From Palsa-504 sp963808615 (GTDB taxonomy: Bacteria; Actinomycetota; Actinomycetes; Streptosporangiales; Streptosporangiaceae), in the NCBI GenBank assembly GCA_963808615.1, contig CAWEGV010000012.1, positions 1,054,001 through 1,118,000 of the forward strand: a stretch of DNA of 64,000 nt, read 5' to 3'. Under the pieces are notes generated by a model. That model was given only the letters and a program-made list of their open reading frames with translations. It did not search any database and was not told the DNA's origin. Below, piece by piece: positions 18,355-29,100 of this stretch (the first letter of the stretch is position 1; the number at the start of each line of letters is the position of its first letter). Made by a program: the position numbers and the translations under genes.

Positions 18355-21120
18355 TCAGGCGCCGAAACCGCCGTCTGGCCGACGCTGCCTGCCTGCGCGG
18401 CGCCGTGAGGTTCTGCCGGGTGCCGCGGTGACCTCATTGTCGAGCTCGTGGAGCCGTTGCCGGTAGGCGGTCAGCGCCCGGCGGTCGGCGAGCTGGCCTG
18501 CTGGGCCGGAGCGGTCCGGGCTGGCGTAGAGGTCGAGGACGTGAACATCCTGGCCGGGTTTTGCCAGGAGCACGGCCAGGTCGGCGAGGCCCTTGGAGTG
18601 GGGGACCGCCACCTGTCGGCCGTCGAAGATGATCTGCCAGGTCCGGCCCTGGCGGCGCAGCGAGCGGGCCGCCTGGCTCCGGCGGCCGCCGGTCAGCTCG
18701 TGGTCGACCTCGGCGAGCCATCCGGCGGCACCCAGACGCTGGTAGACAGCACGGGCCTGGCCCAGCAGTGCCCGGCCGTCGCGCCCGGCTGCGGCGGCCA
18801 GCAGGCCGGCGGTGTGGGCATGGCTTCCGGCGAACGCGACCAGGGCTCCGTTGACCCCGCAGGTCGCGCCGAGTGGCGCAAGATCGGCAAGGAGCTCGGC
18901 GCAGAGCGCCTGGTCGTGGAGCGCGACGGCGGCGACGGCCAGTTCGCGGACGAACACGGACCACAGGTAGGAACGATCGGTTTGCCAGCCTCCCAGGTCG
19001 GCCACGGTGGCCACATGCCGGCGGGCGCCGTCGAGATCACCGGCGCGGGCGAGGAACCCCGCGACGGCATTGGCGTGAATGGGCGCGCCGGTCCAGTGGG
19101 CCACGGCGTCGGCGGCGAACCGGGCCAGCTCCTCTGGCTGGGCGCGGGCCCGGATGAGCTCGAGGCGCTGCGACATCCACACGTTCGCCGTATCGGGTTC
19201 CCGGATGTGCTCGCCGAGGATGCGGGCGGCGCGGATGCGGGTGGCGGCCTGGTCTAGGTCGGCGCGCAGCAACGCCAGCGCGCCGCGCCGGGTTTCGGCC
19301 AGGTAGCGGTGGCGGGGCTGGCCGAGCCGGTCCAGCTCGTCAAGGCAAGCGTCGAGGGCGGGGAGGTAGGCAGCCGATCCTTCTTCCAGCAGGGCGTTGG
19401 CGAGCAGGAGCAGTCCCTCGGCTCGGCGCTCCTCGTCTCGGGCGTGTTCGGCCACGGCCACGATCTCCCGGGCCACTTCGGCGCGCACAGCGCCGTCACC
19501 GGGGGTCCACAGGACGTCGTGCCGGGCGAGCAGGCAGGCCAGCAGCGTCTCGGCGTCGCCGGCCTCACGGCCGAGCGCCAGGGCACGCTCGCTGAGCGGC
19601 CGGGCCCGCGGCCGGTCATCCGCTACCGAGTGCTGCAGCTCGCGCGCCAATGTCGCGCTGACCAGGGCCTCCAGCCCCGGGTCGGCACCCGTAACGGCGG
19701 ACAGCGCCTGGCTGAGCTCGCCGATCACGTCGTCGCGGCGGGCGGAGAACTGGGCGCCCAGGTGGGACACGGCAACCGCGACCATCGCCAGCCGGTCTGG
19801 GGCACCGGCGCGGGCAGCCAGGTCCCGGGCGGCGCGTAGCAGCCCGCGGGCGTCGGACGGGGAGCCGGCCCGGGCCAGGGCGTCGGCTTCTGCCATCAGC
19901 ACGTCGATGCGCAAGTCATCGCCGGGGCTCAGGCCGGCGTCAGCGACGGCAGCGCGCCATCGGCGGAGGTGGCCGGCAGCCTCAGTGAACGCGAGGATTC
20001 GCGGTCGGCGCTAGCCGCGGCCAGCGCCACCTGGCCGCCCGGACAGGGCCGTCGACCAGGATCGCGGCGCGGAAGTGCCGGGCCAGTTCGGCGGCGCTGA
20101 CGTCGCCGCCGCGGGCCTGGCGGTCTTCGAGCACGGCGGCGATGGCCTGGTGCAGGGCGGGCAGCTGGGCGCCCTGGAGGGAATCGGCCAGGGTCTCCCG
20201 GTACAGGTCGTGGGCGAACCGTGTCCCGCCGTCGCTGCCGGTGATGAGGATGCCAGCCTGGACGGCATGGGCGCAGGCTGCCCCGATGCCCGATTGCGGT
20301 ATGCGCAGAACGGCGGCAAGGACGTCGGGGTGCAGGTTGTTGCCGGCCAGCGCTGCCACCTCCAGGACCCGCTGAGCTGGTTCGGGCAGGCGGCGGATAC
20401 GGCGGTCGATGAGGTCCCGCACCGCGCCGGGGATGGCGATCGCGTCGCCGTGGGCGCCGAGCAGGGCCAGCTCCCGGGTGAACACCGGGTGGCCTCCGCC
20501 GCGCTGGTAGATCTCATCAACGGTGGCAGGCGATGCCGGGCCGGCCACGGTGGCCCACCAGCGAGCCCACCGCGGCCCGGTCGAGCCCGCCCAGCTGGAT
20601 GTGCTCGGCCACGGTGGCGAACTGGGCCAGGCGCGCCCGGGCCGCCCGTCGCAGCTCATCTGGGCGGTAGGACACAATCAGGGTTACCGGGCGGGCCTGG
20701 ATGAGCGGGCGACGAAGTCAGCCAGTGCGACGGTCGAGTCATCGGCCCACTGCAGGTCGTCTAGCACCACGACCACGGGAACCGCGGTGGCGACCGCGTT
20801 GAGCCAGCGGCTGACGGCGTCGAACAGCAGCAGCCGGTCCCGGGCGGTTGCCTCGCCGGATCGGGGTTGCCCGGATGCGGGGACGATGGTGGCCAGCAGC
20901 GGCGCCTCATCACCGGCCAGACGCCAGGCCTCGTCGGTGCCTAGTTGCCGGGCGAGCTGCTCCAAGGCGCGCGACCAAGCCCAGTAACCGGCGGCGCCGG
21001 CGTCTTCCATGCAGTTACCCCAGGCCACCAGCGGCCGGTCAGCGGTCGCGGCCCGGATCAGCTCGGTCTTGCCGATCCCCGATTCGCCGGCCACGGCCAC
21101 CACCGCCCCGCTGCGGCTTG
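18355..21120 (-). pseudogene. Large AAA/LuxR-type (LAL) ATPase regulator with multiple frame breaks
   Basis: The 5' part (about 21120 to 20700) has Walker A (AVVAVAGESGIGKTELIRAA) and Walker B (VVVVLDDLQWADDSTVALADF). Homology then moves to another frame (LIQARPVTLIVSYRPDELRRAARARL), returns (VDEIYQRGGGHPVFTRELALL) near 20540, and changes again near 19950-19990 into a long frame (18355-19914) of TPR-like helices ending in PHSKGLADLAVLLAKPGQDVHVLDLYAS, the conserved C-terminal module of these regulators. At least three frame breaks exist. The 3' end is cut after HELDNEVTAA, and the N-terminus abuts a foreign methyltransferase fragment at about 21120. Confidence 0.75.
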
Positions 21121-21308
21121 CCTCGGCGGCCGAGTGTGTCCGATTCGAACGGGAATCCTTCGGCGCCCTGCACCAGATGCTCGCCACCGTGCTCGAGCAC
21201 GAGCGGGACCGGGTGTGGGCTGATATCGAAACTGAGCTCGCCCAGTTCGAAACAGCAGACGGGTTCACCGGCCCGTGCGAGCTGCACATCGCCGCAGGGA
21301 CGAAGTGA
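21120..21308 (+). pseudogene. C-terminal fragment of a SAM methyltransferase
   Basis: The plus strand reads ECVRFERESFGALHQMLATV, then ADIETELAQFETADGFTGPCELHIAAGTK and a stop at 21306-21308. This is the typical C-terminal end of class I methyltransferases of the actinobacterial type that also occurs 170 bases downstream. The SAM-binding part is missing; the fragment joins the LAL regulator head-to-head at about 21120. Confidence 0.5.
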
Positions 21309-21514
21309 CCGTCCCCGGGGGCTGTACGCGTCGCCGCGGTAAGGCCGCCCCGGGCGCCGCGGAGCAGCTGCCGATCCGCACGACCGCCCCGGCGGTGCAG
21401 GACAACGGCCATCTCGACGAGCCGGGACTTGCCCGCCCCCGGCGAGCGACCACCCACTGGACATTGCCGTGTTAAGCCGACCCGCACTGGCCGCGGGAGC
21501 CCGGGGCCGGGCTT

Positions 21515-22144
21515 GCGCAACTGGGCAGCGCCCGAGCCCACCTGGGGCATCTGGAATATCCCTGAGGCGCAGGCGGGCGTGCTGCCCGCTGACCTGGACG
21601 GCCGGGACAGCATCGAGCTGGGCTGCGGCACCGGGTATGTCTCGGCCTGGCTGGCCCGCCGTGGCGCGCGGCCGGTCGGCCTCGACAACTCCGCGGCGCA
21701 GCTCGCCACCGCCCTCCGGCTACAGGACCGTTTCGGGCTGCGGTTTCCGCTGATCCACGCCAGCGCCGAGCAGGTACCGTTCGCCGATGCCAGCTTCGAC
21801 CTGGCCATCTCGGAGTACGGCGCGAGCATCTGGTGCGATCCCTACGCCTGGATCCCCGAGGCGGCCCGGCTGCTGCGCCCCGGCTGCTGCGCCCCGGCGG
21901 GCAGCTGATCTTCCTGGTGAACTCGGTGCTGCTCATGCTCACCATCGCTGACACCGATGATCAGCCGGCCACCGGGCGGCTGCTGCGGCCGTACTTCGAG
22001 ATGCACCGGTTTGAATTGCCCGATGATGAGTCTGTGGAGTTCCATCTCGGCCACGGCGACATGATCCGGCTGCTGCGGAACTGCGGCCTGGAGGTAGAAG
22101 ATCTGCTTGAGCTGCGGCCTGGGCCGGGCGCCACCACCCGGTAG
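21515..22144 (+). pseudogene. SAM methyltransferase disrupted by a 14-bp tandem duplication
   Basis: The frame to 21908 has NWAAPEPTWGIWNIPEAQ, motif I SIELGCGTGYVSAWLARRGA, PVGLDNS and FDLAISEYGASIWCDPYAWI. The continuation RLLRPGGQLIFLVNSVLLML is in a different frame and runs to 22144. Between them CGGCTGCTGCGCCC occurs twice in tandem (21867-21880, 21881-21894). Removing one copy restores a continuous LLRPGGQLIF reading. The N-terminal 20-30 residues expected for the family are also absent. Confidence 0.75.
21867..21894 (+). repeat. Perfect 14-bp tandem duplication inside methyltransferase
   Basis: CGGCTGCTGCGCCC at 21867-21880 is repeated exactly at 21881-21894. Fourteen is not a multiple of three, so the duplication alone shifts the frame of the methyltransferase. 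Confidence 0.9.
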
Positions 22145-22223
22145 CCGTTCGTCACCCTTGACTGGGCGCGGCAATGGCCATGCGAAGAAGTCTGGAAGGC
22201 CCGCAAATTCTCCTTGAATCAGC

Positions 22224-23485
22224 CTACCCCGGCACAGGCATTTCACGCGGGGGACTCCGAGGCAGCACCATTATGAATATCGCCACGAGACGCTCTTCTG
22301 ACCCCGATCGGACGCACTCACATGCCGCTCCGAGTGTGGCCTCAGTGACCGGGAACGACGCGGTACTGGTGTGCGGTTCGCCGCTCGATATGATGGTGTC
22401 GCCTGGCCGGAGAGCATGGTGGGCGAAGAATTTCCGCCACGGACCGCGGCTGCGGAAGATGTCCTTGTCGCCTGCGATGTCGGTTTTTGCCGCTTCGGGA
22501 AGCCCCGCGAAGTGCACCGTGAGCGGCGCGCCTTGCCCGTCGCGTGCGTTGGCGGCGCCGATCGCATCTGCAGGGAAGAAGCCCAGGTGCTGTCGCAGGT
22601 AGACGTGGCCGTTGTTGAGGTTGCCCTGGGTGAGACTGATCACGATCTTGCCGGTGGGCTCGCTGGGGACAGGGCGGCCCGAAGGGGTCGAGACAGTTCT
22701 TGGTTGTGGGTTCTGCGGATGCGGGCGCGGCGGGACCGGCGGCCCGGCATCAGGGGCTAGGTGCCGGGCCTGGCTCAGCAGGCGTGCTTTGGCGTCCTGG
22801 AAGTACCGTTCTCGCAGGGGGCTGGCCGGGGAAGGGTGAGGGAGCCCGAGCAGGCACCTTGCAGGGTCCACGGCCCCTTGGTCTTGCAGGTGAGCCACGG
22901 CGCGGCTGGCGCGGCCAAGGGGGATCACGATGGCCGAAGGCAGCGCGGACAACTCGCCGGCGAGCGTGGTCTCGACCATGTCCCGTAGCCAAGGGTGTGC
23001 CACGAACTCCGGATTGGAGCCCGGGTAGTTGGCGAGCGTGCCATCGCGTCTGCGGGCAAACACCGGGTAGCGCACCGCGGACGTGGTGTGCAGCAGCCCG
23101 CGACGGGAGTCCTGGAACAGCTCAGAGCATGACCGAAGGCCCAGCAACGTGGCCAGGCCTAGTTCATCGAGCCACTGGGTGAGGTCACGCCGCATCCCTT
23201 TGAAGCTCGCGCGGGCCTTCACCACCTGCAGCGCCTCCTAGTCTGATTGCCCGGCCCGCAGGGCATCGCGGACGATGGCATACGATTCCCGCATCTGGGT
23301 GGGGCGGGAGTGACGCCGACCAGAGCCACTCTGGCGAGCCGGTTCAGGTAGTCAAACGGCGCGTAGTACGCGACGATGCGGTGGTCCTCATAGATGCGAA
23401 ACTCCGGCGTCCGGACATCATCGAGCGCCAGCGAGCCGGATGGAAGGGCTGCAAACGAATCACGGAGATCCGAAAACTGGACCAT
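22224..23485 (-). pseudogene. Uracil-DNA-glycosylase-like protein with C-terminal B3-like domain, frame-broken
   Basis: ATG 23485 (GGGAG upstream) opens MVQFSDLRDSFAALPSGSLA, then YAPFDYLNRLARVALVGVTP. One missing base near 23310 and a TAG at about 23240 separate this from VKARASFKGMRRDLTQWLDE, TSAVRYPVFARR, SAIVIPLGRASRAVAHL and GLPHPS, all patterns of the actinobacterial UDG-like family. After a Pro-rich linker, the C-terminal 100 residues (ISLTQGNLNNGHVYLRQHLG, WRKFFAHHALRPGDTI) resemble a B3-type DNA-binding domain as in EcoRII-like enzymes, cut short after GDTI. A DNA base-recognition or defence role is inference from the domain pair. Confidence 0.55.
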
Positions 23486-24007
23486 TACAGGCTCCCTCGC
23501 CATACATATCCGGTCAGCAAGCCCCTACAGCCAGCGAAGTGGCGGCCGGCACCGCGCGCGCCGCCGTCGGCTTCGGGTCATGCGGCTCTCATCTGAGTAT
23601 CGCTGACGCGTGATCCGCCATCGGGGTATCTGGGGTCGGTCATGGTCTGGGCCGGCTTCACCGTGACGTCCGGGAGCGCCGCCGCGGCTGCGGAGGAGGC
23701 GGCCTTGATGGGCCATGCTTACCGCCACCGGATCGCCTCTGAAGGAGCAATGTGACAGGCAGATCCGGCGGTGCTTACGCCAATATTCGCAATGGACAAA
23801 AGGCCCATTCCCTTTACCTGGTGATAAGTCCCGGCAATCCCATCCCCTGACTCCCGCACCGCACTCTTCTGCCGCAAGTCGTGCGCCTCGGGGCAGCGCT
23901 GATTGCTCGGGAAGTCCAGCGGTGGAGGTGATGGTCATCATCAGCAGGATGCGCAATTGGCGGGGCCTTGGTCCTCGGACACGGTCTGGCCTGGGGAATA
24001 CTGACGG
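23486..24007. other. No gene recognised
   Basis: About 520 bases separating the UDG-like remnant from the 3' end of the SNF2 gene. Only short frames; no repeat or clear terminator seen. Confidence 0.45.
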
Positions 24008-26161
24008 TCAGGTCCCCGGGGCGTCGCCAGGTCCGGAAGATGCCCGCAGCGCATCGGTCAGCAATGCGACCAGTGCCTGGAGCTGCAGGCCGGCCGGCGA
24101 GGAGGCGTCCTGGTCCGACCCGTCCAGCGCCCGGGCGGCAAGCCCGGCCTTGGTGTCGATCAGCTCAGCGATCCGGGCGTCGATGGTCTGCGCGGCGATG
24201 ATGCGCCACGCGGTGACCGGTTCGGCCTGCCCGATGCGGTGGCTGCGGTCGATGGCCTGGGTCTGCTCCGCGTCGGTCCAGGACAGCTCGGCCAGCACGA
24301 TGTTCGAGGCGACCTGCAGATTCAGGCCCACCCCGGCCGCGGTCAGCGAGCACACCGCGACCGTGACGTCCGGGTCGGTCACGAAGGCGTCGAGGTTCGC
24401 CTGCCGCGCCGCGGGAGTCTGGCCGCCGCGGATCGGGGAGAAGCGCACCCCCTGCCGGGCGAAGATCTCTTCGGCGGCGTCCATCACGTCGACGTGCTTG
24501 GCGAAGAAGACGACCTTGCCGGCGCTGCGGGCCAGCTGCGCCGCGTAGTCCGCGGCCAGTTCGGCCTTCGCCTGGCCGATGCGCCGCATCAGGGTGAACA
24601 CGTTCTCGCCGGACTGCGCGGTCATCGCCTCCTTCAGCTCCGACCGGGCCACCCGGCGGACGAGGTCGTGGTCGATGCCCTCGACGGCTACGTCGGAGGA
24701 CCGGTTCGCGCGCGCGGTCTCATACCGTGTCACCATCCGGCCGGCGAGGTCCCGTTCTGCCGCCCGGATCGACCGGCCGGCCCGATCGTCCAGCTCCACG
24801 GGGAGGTCGGCGATGCGGCGGGCGGGGATGTCGGCGGCCACGTCGACCTTGCGGCGGCGCACGATGCCCAGGTCGATCACGCACTGGCGCGCCGCGGCGT
24901 CAAAGCCCCGCCCGGCGGGCGTCAGGCCGGTGTCCTCAAGCGCGTCCATCAGCTCGCCGAGGGGTTTGCTGCCGTCGATCCAGCCGAGGAACTGCCAGAT
25001 CGCCCGGAAGTCCTCGATGTCGTTGATCAGCGGGGTGCCGGTCAGCGCCATCAGCAGGGGACGGTCCGGACGGGACCGGATGCGGTCGGAGAGCGCCAGG
25101 ACGTGCTGGGAGCGCTGCGAGGTCTTGTTCTTGATGAAGTGGGCCTCGTCCACGACCATGCCGCCGAAGCCGAAGTCGCCGAGCCAGCCCAGGTGACGGT
25201 CGAGCACCTCATAGTTGATCACGACGATGTCGGCGAAGCCGTCGACCGTCCCGCCGTCGCCCTGCACTACGGTGGCCGGGCGGCGGGGAGTCCAGCGGGC
25301 CGCCTCACGGGCCCAGCTGGTCTTGACGACGTTCGGCACCACGACCAGCAGCGGGTAGGCGTTGGCTGCTTCCGCGGCGAGCAGCGCCTGGGCCGTTTTG
25401 CCCAGACCCGGCTCATCAGCGAGCAGGAACCTCCGGTGACCGGCAGCAGCCGCGGCGACCAGCTGCCCCTGGTGCGGCATCAACTCCAGGCCCGCCGGGG
25501 TGAACCGTGCCGTCGGCGCCGGGAGCGCCATGCACGCCGGGGCTCCCGCACCGGCGCGCTCAAAGGAACTCAGCAGCGGGCCGAGCAGCTCCCAGCCGGC
25601 CAGGCGGCGCGGACCGGAGGTGCGCTGCGGGACGGCGGAGAAGTCGGGGGCGAGAAAGGGGTTCGCCAGCTGCCGGGAGATCACCGACTGCGGCGCGACC
25701 CGCAGCTCGGTGTCGGCGGGAGCGGTCGCGGTCTCCGCTGGCGCGATCTGTTCGGGCGTCGGCTCGATGCCCAGGTCCCGGACCATCTCCCGCTGGAGCG
25801 ACCGGGCCGCGTCCGAGACGCCGCAGCCCCCGGCGAGCAGCGCCAGCAGGCCAGCGTCCTGCACGGCGGTCCTGGCGAGGATGGCCGCGATGCCGTCCAG
25901 GCGCTTGAGCTGCTCAGCCTGGCGGCTGTCGGTTCGGGCCGCAGCCCGGACGCGGGCGCGCTCGTCCCGCAGCAGCAGGGCGACGGCCTGGAACTGCGTG
26001 CGCACGGCAGGCGTCACGCGGCCGCGCCGGGCAGCCGCCTCGACCTCGCGGACCGTCCGGGCCAGCACCGAGACCACGTCGCCGCGGTGATGGACGCGTC
26101 GCTGCTTCCGCGGGGGGACGGTACGGCGAGCGCCCCTCTGGCGCTGGCCTGGTCGAGCCAC
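24008..26161 (-). CDS. SNF2-family DEAD/DEAH-box helicase-like ATPase
   Basis: A 717-residue SWI2/SNF2 ATPase. A basic N-terminus (RGARRTVPPRKQRRVHHRGD) leads into a helical region. Motif I is FLLADEPGLGKTAQALLAAE; motif II is MVVDEAHFIKNKTSQRS (DEAH); motif III is LLMALTGTPLIND. The second RecA lobe has KVVFFAKHVDVMD, motif V VAVCSLTAAGVGLNLQVASN and motif VI AEQTQAIDRSHRIGQAEPV. Known members remodel protein-DNA or protein-RNA complexes using ATP. GTG 26161-26159 is chosen because GAGGAG sits 7-8 bases upstream; a longer frame reaches 26293. It follows a UDG-like/B3-like pseudogene on the same strand. Confidence 0.85.
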   Translation of the reverse strand: MARPGQRQRGARRTVPPRKQRRVHHRGDVVSVLARTVREVEAAARRGRVTPAVRTQFQAVALLLRDERARVRAAARTDSRQAEQLKRLDGIAAILARTAVQDAGLLALLAGGCGVSDAARSLQREMVRDLGIEPTPEQIAPAETATAPADTELRVAPQSVISRQLANPFLAPDFSAVPQRTSGPRRLAGWELLGPLLSSFERAGAGAPACMALPAPTARFTPAGLELMPHQGQLVAAAAAGHRRFLLADEPGLGKTAQALLAAEAANAYPLLVVVPNVVKTSWAREAARWTPRRPATVVQGDGGTVDGFADIVVINYEVLDRHLGWLGDFGFGGMVVDEAHFIKNKTSQRSQHVLALSDRIRSRPDRPLLMALTGTPLINDIEDFRAIWQFLGWIDGSKPLGELMDALEDTGLTPAGRGFDAAARQCVIDLGIVRRRKVDVAADIPARRIADLPVELDDRAGRSIRAAERDLAGRMVTRYETARANRSSDVAVEGIDHDLVRRVARSELKEAMTAQSGENVFTLMRRIGQAKAELAADYAAQLARSAGKVVFFAKHVDVMDAAEEIFARQGVRFSPIRGGQTPAARQANLDAFVTDPDVTVAVCSLTAAGVGLNLQVASNIVLAELSWTDAEQTQAIDRSHRIGQAEPVTAWRIIAAQTIDARIAELIDTKAGLAARALDGSDQDASSPAGLQLQALVALLTDALRASSGPGDAPGT

Positions 26162-27073
26162 AGACTTCTCCTCTGCAATGCCGGGGGCACGGTGCCCACG
26201 ACAGCATGCCGCACAATCCCGCGGCCGGGACGAGGAACGTCCCGGGCACAGGGCCTGGCGCCTCCAACGCCGAGCCGGCCTGCGGATCTCCAAGGATCAA
26301 CGCAGCGGGCCCCGGCAAGCGTCTCACACGGACCCCGAGCCGCCGGCAGGTGAGCTGGTGACCACCGCACCGGGAAGCCGACGCCCCGGCGGCCGGCCCG
26401 GTTCTCAGGTCCGCTCATGTTAACGCGTGTGAGGGCGCATAATTCCCGGCGGCACTGCGGGTGAACGTCCTCGATTGACCGCAGGCAGGCCCCGAACCAA
26501 GGGTACGGCGCCAGACATGGCTGCAGCCGGGGCTGACGTTGTTGATCGCCAGCCGACTTACCGCCAGCCGAGCGCAGGCGCGACGTGGGTGAGGATGGCG
26601 TCGATGACGTGGGCGCCTTAGTCGACGCCGACCTGATCGGGCACAGTAAGCAACCCGTCGGCGGCGCCGCTCACATCTTCTCCCGCACCTGACACCAGCC
26701 CCCATCTCCCGGGGCTCAAGCCACGCGAGACGCCCGACATTGCCGAAGAGCGGGCGATGCATACCCGTATATCCATGCACTTGCCCGCATGGCGCTAATG
26801 GCCGCAACAATCGTAATTCAGTCTTCTCATTCATATCGTGGACGCGCCGAACGCCGACTCGGCGCCAATTTATTATAGCGACCGTCGGTTGGTGACGCCT
26901 AACTCATCAACCAATTCTGCTCGCTGTCTTCGTCTGGTACGCAGAGACGGGCCAGGTTATTGGTGATCATCGATAGTTGGAGGGTCATTGCAGTCTGCTG
27001 TGAGCCGCTAGACCGAAACCCGACTCACCGATGCCTTGAATGGACGCCAAGCCAGCGGACCCGCTCCGTTTTG
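26162..27073. other. No gene recognised
   Basis: About 900 bases upstream of the SNF2 gene, with comparatively AT-rich patches (for example around 26860-26900). Frames on both strands are short and lack recognisable motifs. A promoter for the helicase should lie at the start of this stretch, but I could not pick out boxes. Confidence 0.4.
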
Positions 27074-27175
27074 TCAAGGGCAAACATGGCCAGCAAGGCC
27101 CCCCACCACAAAGAAGAGCCCCGCATATATAAGAGCCACCACGCCGGCAGCAATGAGTATCGCAACGACAGCCAT
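27074..27175 (-). CDS. 33-residue single-pass membrane peptide
   Basis: ATG 27175-27173 opens MAVVAILIAAGVVALIYAGL followed by FFVVGGLAGHVCP. This is one uninterrupted hydrophobic helix with almost no polar residues and a terminal Cys-Pro. GGAGGT lies 8 bases upstream, an excellent ribosome binding site that argues for real translation. No neighbour suggests a role. It could be a type I toxin-like or complex-stabilising membrane peptide; both are speculation. Confidence 0.55.
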   Translation of the reverse strand: MAVVAILIAAGVVALIYAGLFFVVGGLAGHVCP

Positions 27176-28311
27176 CGCGATCACCTCCATCCGCCTGTAC
27201 GGTCCACCCAGTTGTTCTAGAGTCGGGCCTCTGTAGAGCTCACACCAGGGACCTCGGCCCCCTTCCGGTGCGGCTAAAGTCCCGCTCATAGGAGCTCTGC
27301 AAACGCCGGACCGGCCCGAGGCTGCCCATCCCGCGTGGCGGACCAGCAGGCCGGACCACGCTGAGGCCGGCAGCCATCTGCCTGATCTGCGCGCGGCCGA
27401 CCACGCTGACAGCTGATAGTAGCCGCGCGGAATCTGGCCTATGCCGGGAGGTAAGCCGATGGCGGAGCGCATCCTTGTGTGCGCCCACACGATCGCCGGA
27501 CGGCCAATGAACGTGCCGGACGGTAAATAACTATGCGAAAGGGCAATGCTCTCTATTAGGCGTGTACCGTCGTCTCTGCTACGGGTTCGCCGCGCGCCAG
27601 ATCGGCGTCGATCTGGGCATGGTCATCAGGCAAAGCCGCAAGAGTGCTGGCCGAGCATAAGGCGGGCCGGCGCCCGGTTATCACCCCGACCTTCGTGATT
27701 TCGACATCCCCAGCCAGGCCCGCGGCCGGCGCAACATGCAGCTGCGCGGGGTGAATATTCATGCATAGCAGCCATGTACTGACAATGCACGCATATTCCG
27801 CATATCGCGCGTCAGTTCGGGCCATGATGTGGCCGTGCCGCGGCGGGGTACTGCCTCGATGAAGAACCTCAGCTAGCGACCCACGGAGGCCTCCAGCAGA
27901 CCGGTCGCACGGGCCCAGGGGAAGGTGGGGCCTCGAGGTTTTCGTCGATCGACGGCGTGACGCTGGGCAAGGAGGAAGCGCGCGGCGCCTGGCCCGCGCG
28001 CAGGGCAGCGCGGATCAGCCGATTGCTGGCCCGCTCCAGCGTGGTGACCACGTGGTACTGCCGCGAGCGCATCTGCCTGTTGTACCGCGGGGCGCCCTGC
28101 CGCCGTGAACACGAGCCGGCACGTGCGGCCGGATCACGATGCGCGCTCGGCGCCCTCGCAGAAGGCTGCGCGCATCGCCGCGGGTTCTGATCGGCAGCTT
28201 GGTTGCCTCCGTGCCGCCTTGCGCTGCGCCCGAAGCGGGTTTCTGCGTGCCGTCGGGCGCGCCCTGTGCGGCCGTCGGCGCGGTGCCGGGGAAGCAGGAG
28301 AGGTTCCGATC
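27176..28311. other. No secure gene; one weak minus-strand frame
   Basis: A minus-strand frame at 27556-27825 (89 codons; MNIHPAQLHVAPAAGLAGDV inside) has fair composition but no recognised family or clear ribosome binding site. The rest shows only short frames. Confidence 0.35.
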
Positions 28312-29100
28312 GTGAGGGCGCCGGGGAATACTGGAGGGGTGGGCCCGCAGGTTGTCCGCTACAGCGAGCGCCCTGAGCTCTGGGACGCCCTCACCGGCCT
28401 GTCCGATGAGGTCTGGCCCGAGTACAACCAGCATGGCGCGACGCTCAACCAGTACTGGGGCCAGCTGTATGAGGTCTTCCCGGACTGGCAGTTCGTCCTG
28501 TATGACCCCGGCGAGGAGACGGTCCTGGCCGAGGGTCACACCATCCCGGTGGCGTGGGACGGCACCGAGGCCGGGCTGGGGCCGGGCATTGATGCGACCG
28601 TCGCCGCCGCGTTCGGACTGCGGGAAGCGGGCGGGCAGCCCACCGCGGTCAGCGCGCTGGCCGCCGAGATTCCGCCCCGTCACCAGCGCCGGGGCCTGGC
28701 CAAGGTCATGCTGCAGGCGATGGCCGGCCTGGCCGGCGATGCCGGGCTGGCTCACCTGATCGCGCCGGTGCGCCCGACCCTGAAAGACCGCTATCCGACC
28801 ATTCCCATCGACCGCTATGTGCGCTGGACCCGCCCGGACGGGACGCCGTTCGATCCCTGGATGCGGGTGCACACCCAGCTGGGCGCTCGGATAGGACCCG
28901 CGATTCCCCGCTCCCTGCATATCACCGGCACCGTGGGCGAATGGGAGTCATGGACCGGCATGCGCTTCCCCGAGACCGGCGACTACGTCTTCCCGGCCGG
29001 GCTGGCCACCGTTCATATCGACCGCGGCACTGACACCGGCGAGTACTGGGAACCCAACGTCTGGATCATCCACCACGCCGGTAGCCGGACACCGGACTGA
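28312..29100 (+). CDS. GNAT-family N-acetyltransferase
   Basis: A 262-residue protein beginning at GTG 28312 with AGGAGAGG about 9 bases upstream. The acetyl-CoA-binding motif A is EIPPRHQRRGLAKVMLQAMA (Q/R-x-x-G-x-A type). N-terminal YSERPELWDALTGLSDEVWP and C-terminal YVRWTRPDGTPFDPWMRVH are typical of actinobacterial GNAT proteins of about 260 residues. It would transfer acetyl from acetyl-CoA to an amine; the substrate is unknown. No operon partner is adjacent. Confidence 0.75.
   Translation: MRAPGNTGGVGPQVVRYSERPELWDALTGLSDEVWPEYNQHGATLNQYWGQLYEVFPDWQFVLYDPGEETVLAEGHTIPVAWDGTEAGLGPGIDATVAAAFGLREAGGQPTAVSALAAEIPPRHQRRGLAKVMLQAMAGLAGDAGLAHLIAPVRPTLKDRYPTIPIDRYVRWTRPDGTPFDPWMRVHTQLGARIGPAIPRSLHITGTVGEWESWTGMRFPETGDYVFPAGLATVHIDRGTDTGEYWEPNVWIIHHAGSRTPD

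Noticed and set aside
21340..21475. P-loop-like peptide GRSPGAGKSRLV on the minus strand
   Set aside because: No Walker B or continuing homology in any frame nearby; too short to call a second ATPase remnant.
24239..26353. A 704-codon plus-strand frame opposite the SNF2 gene
   Set aside because: Low-complexity Arg/Gly/Gln composition and complete overlap with a helicase carrying all motifs.
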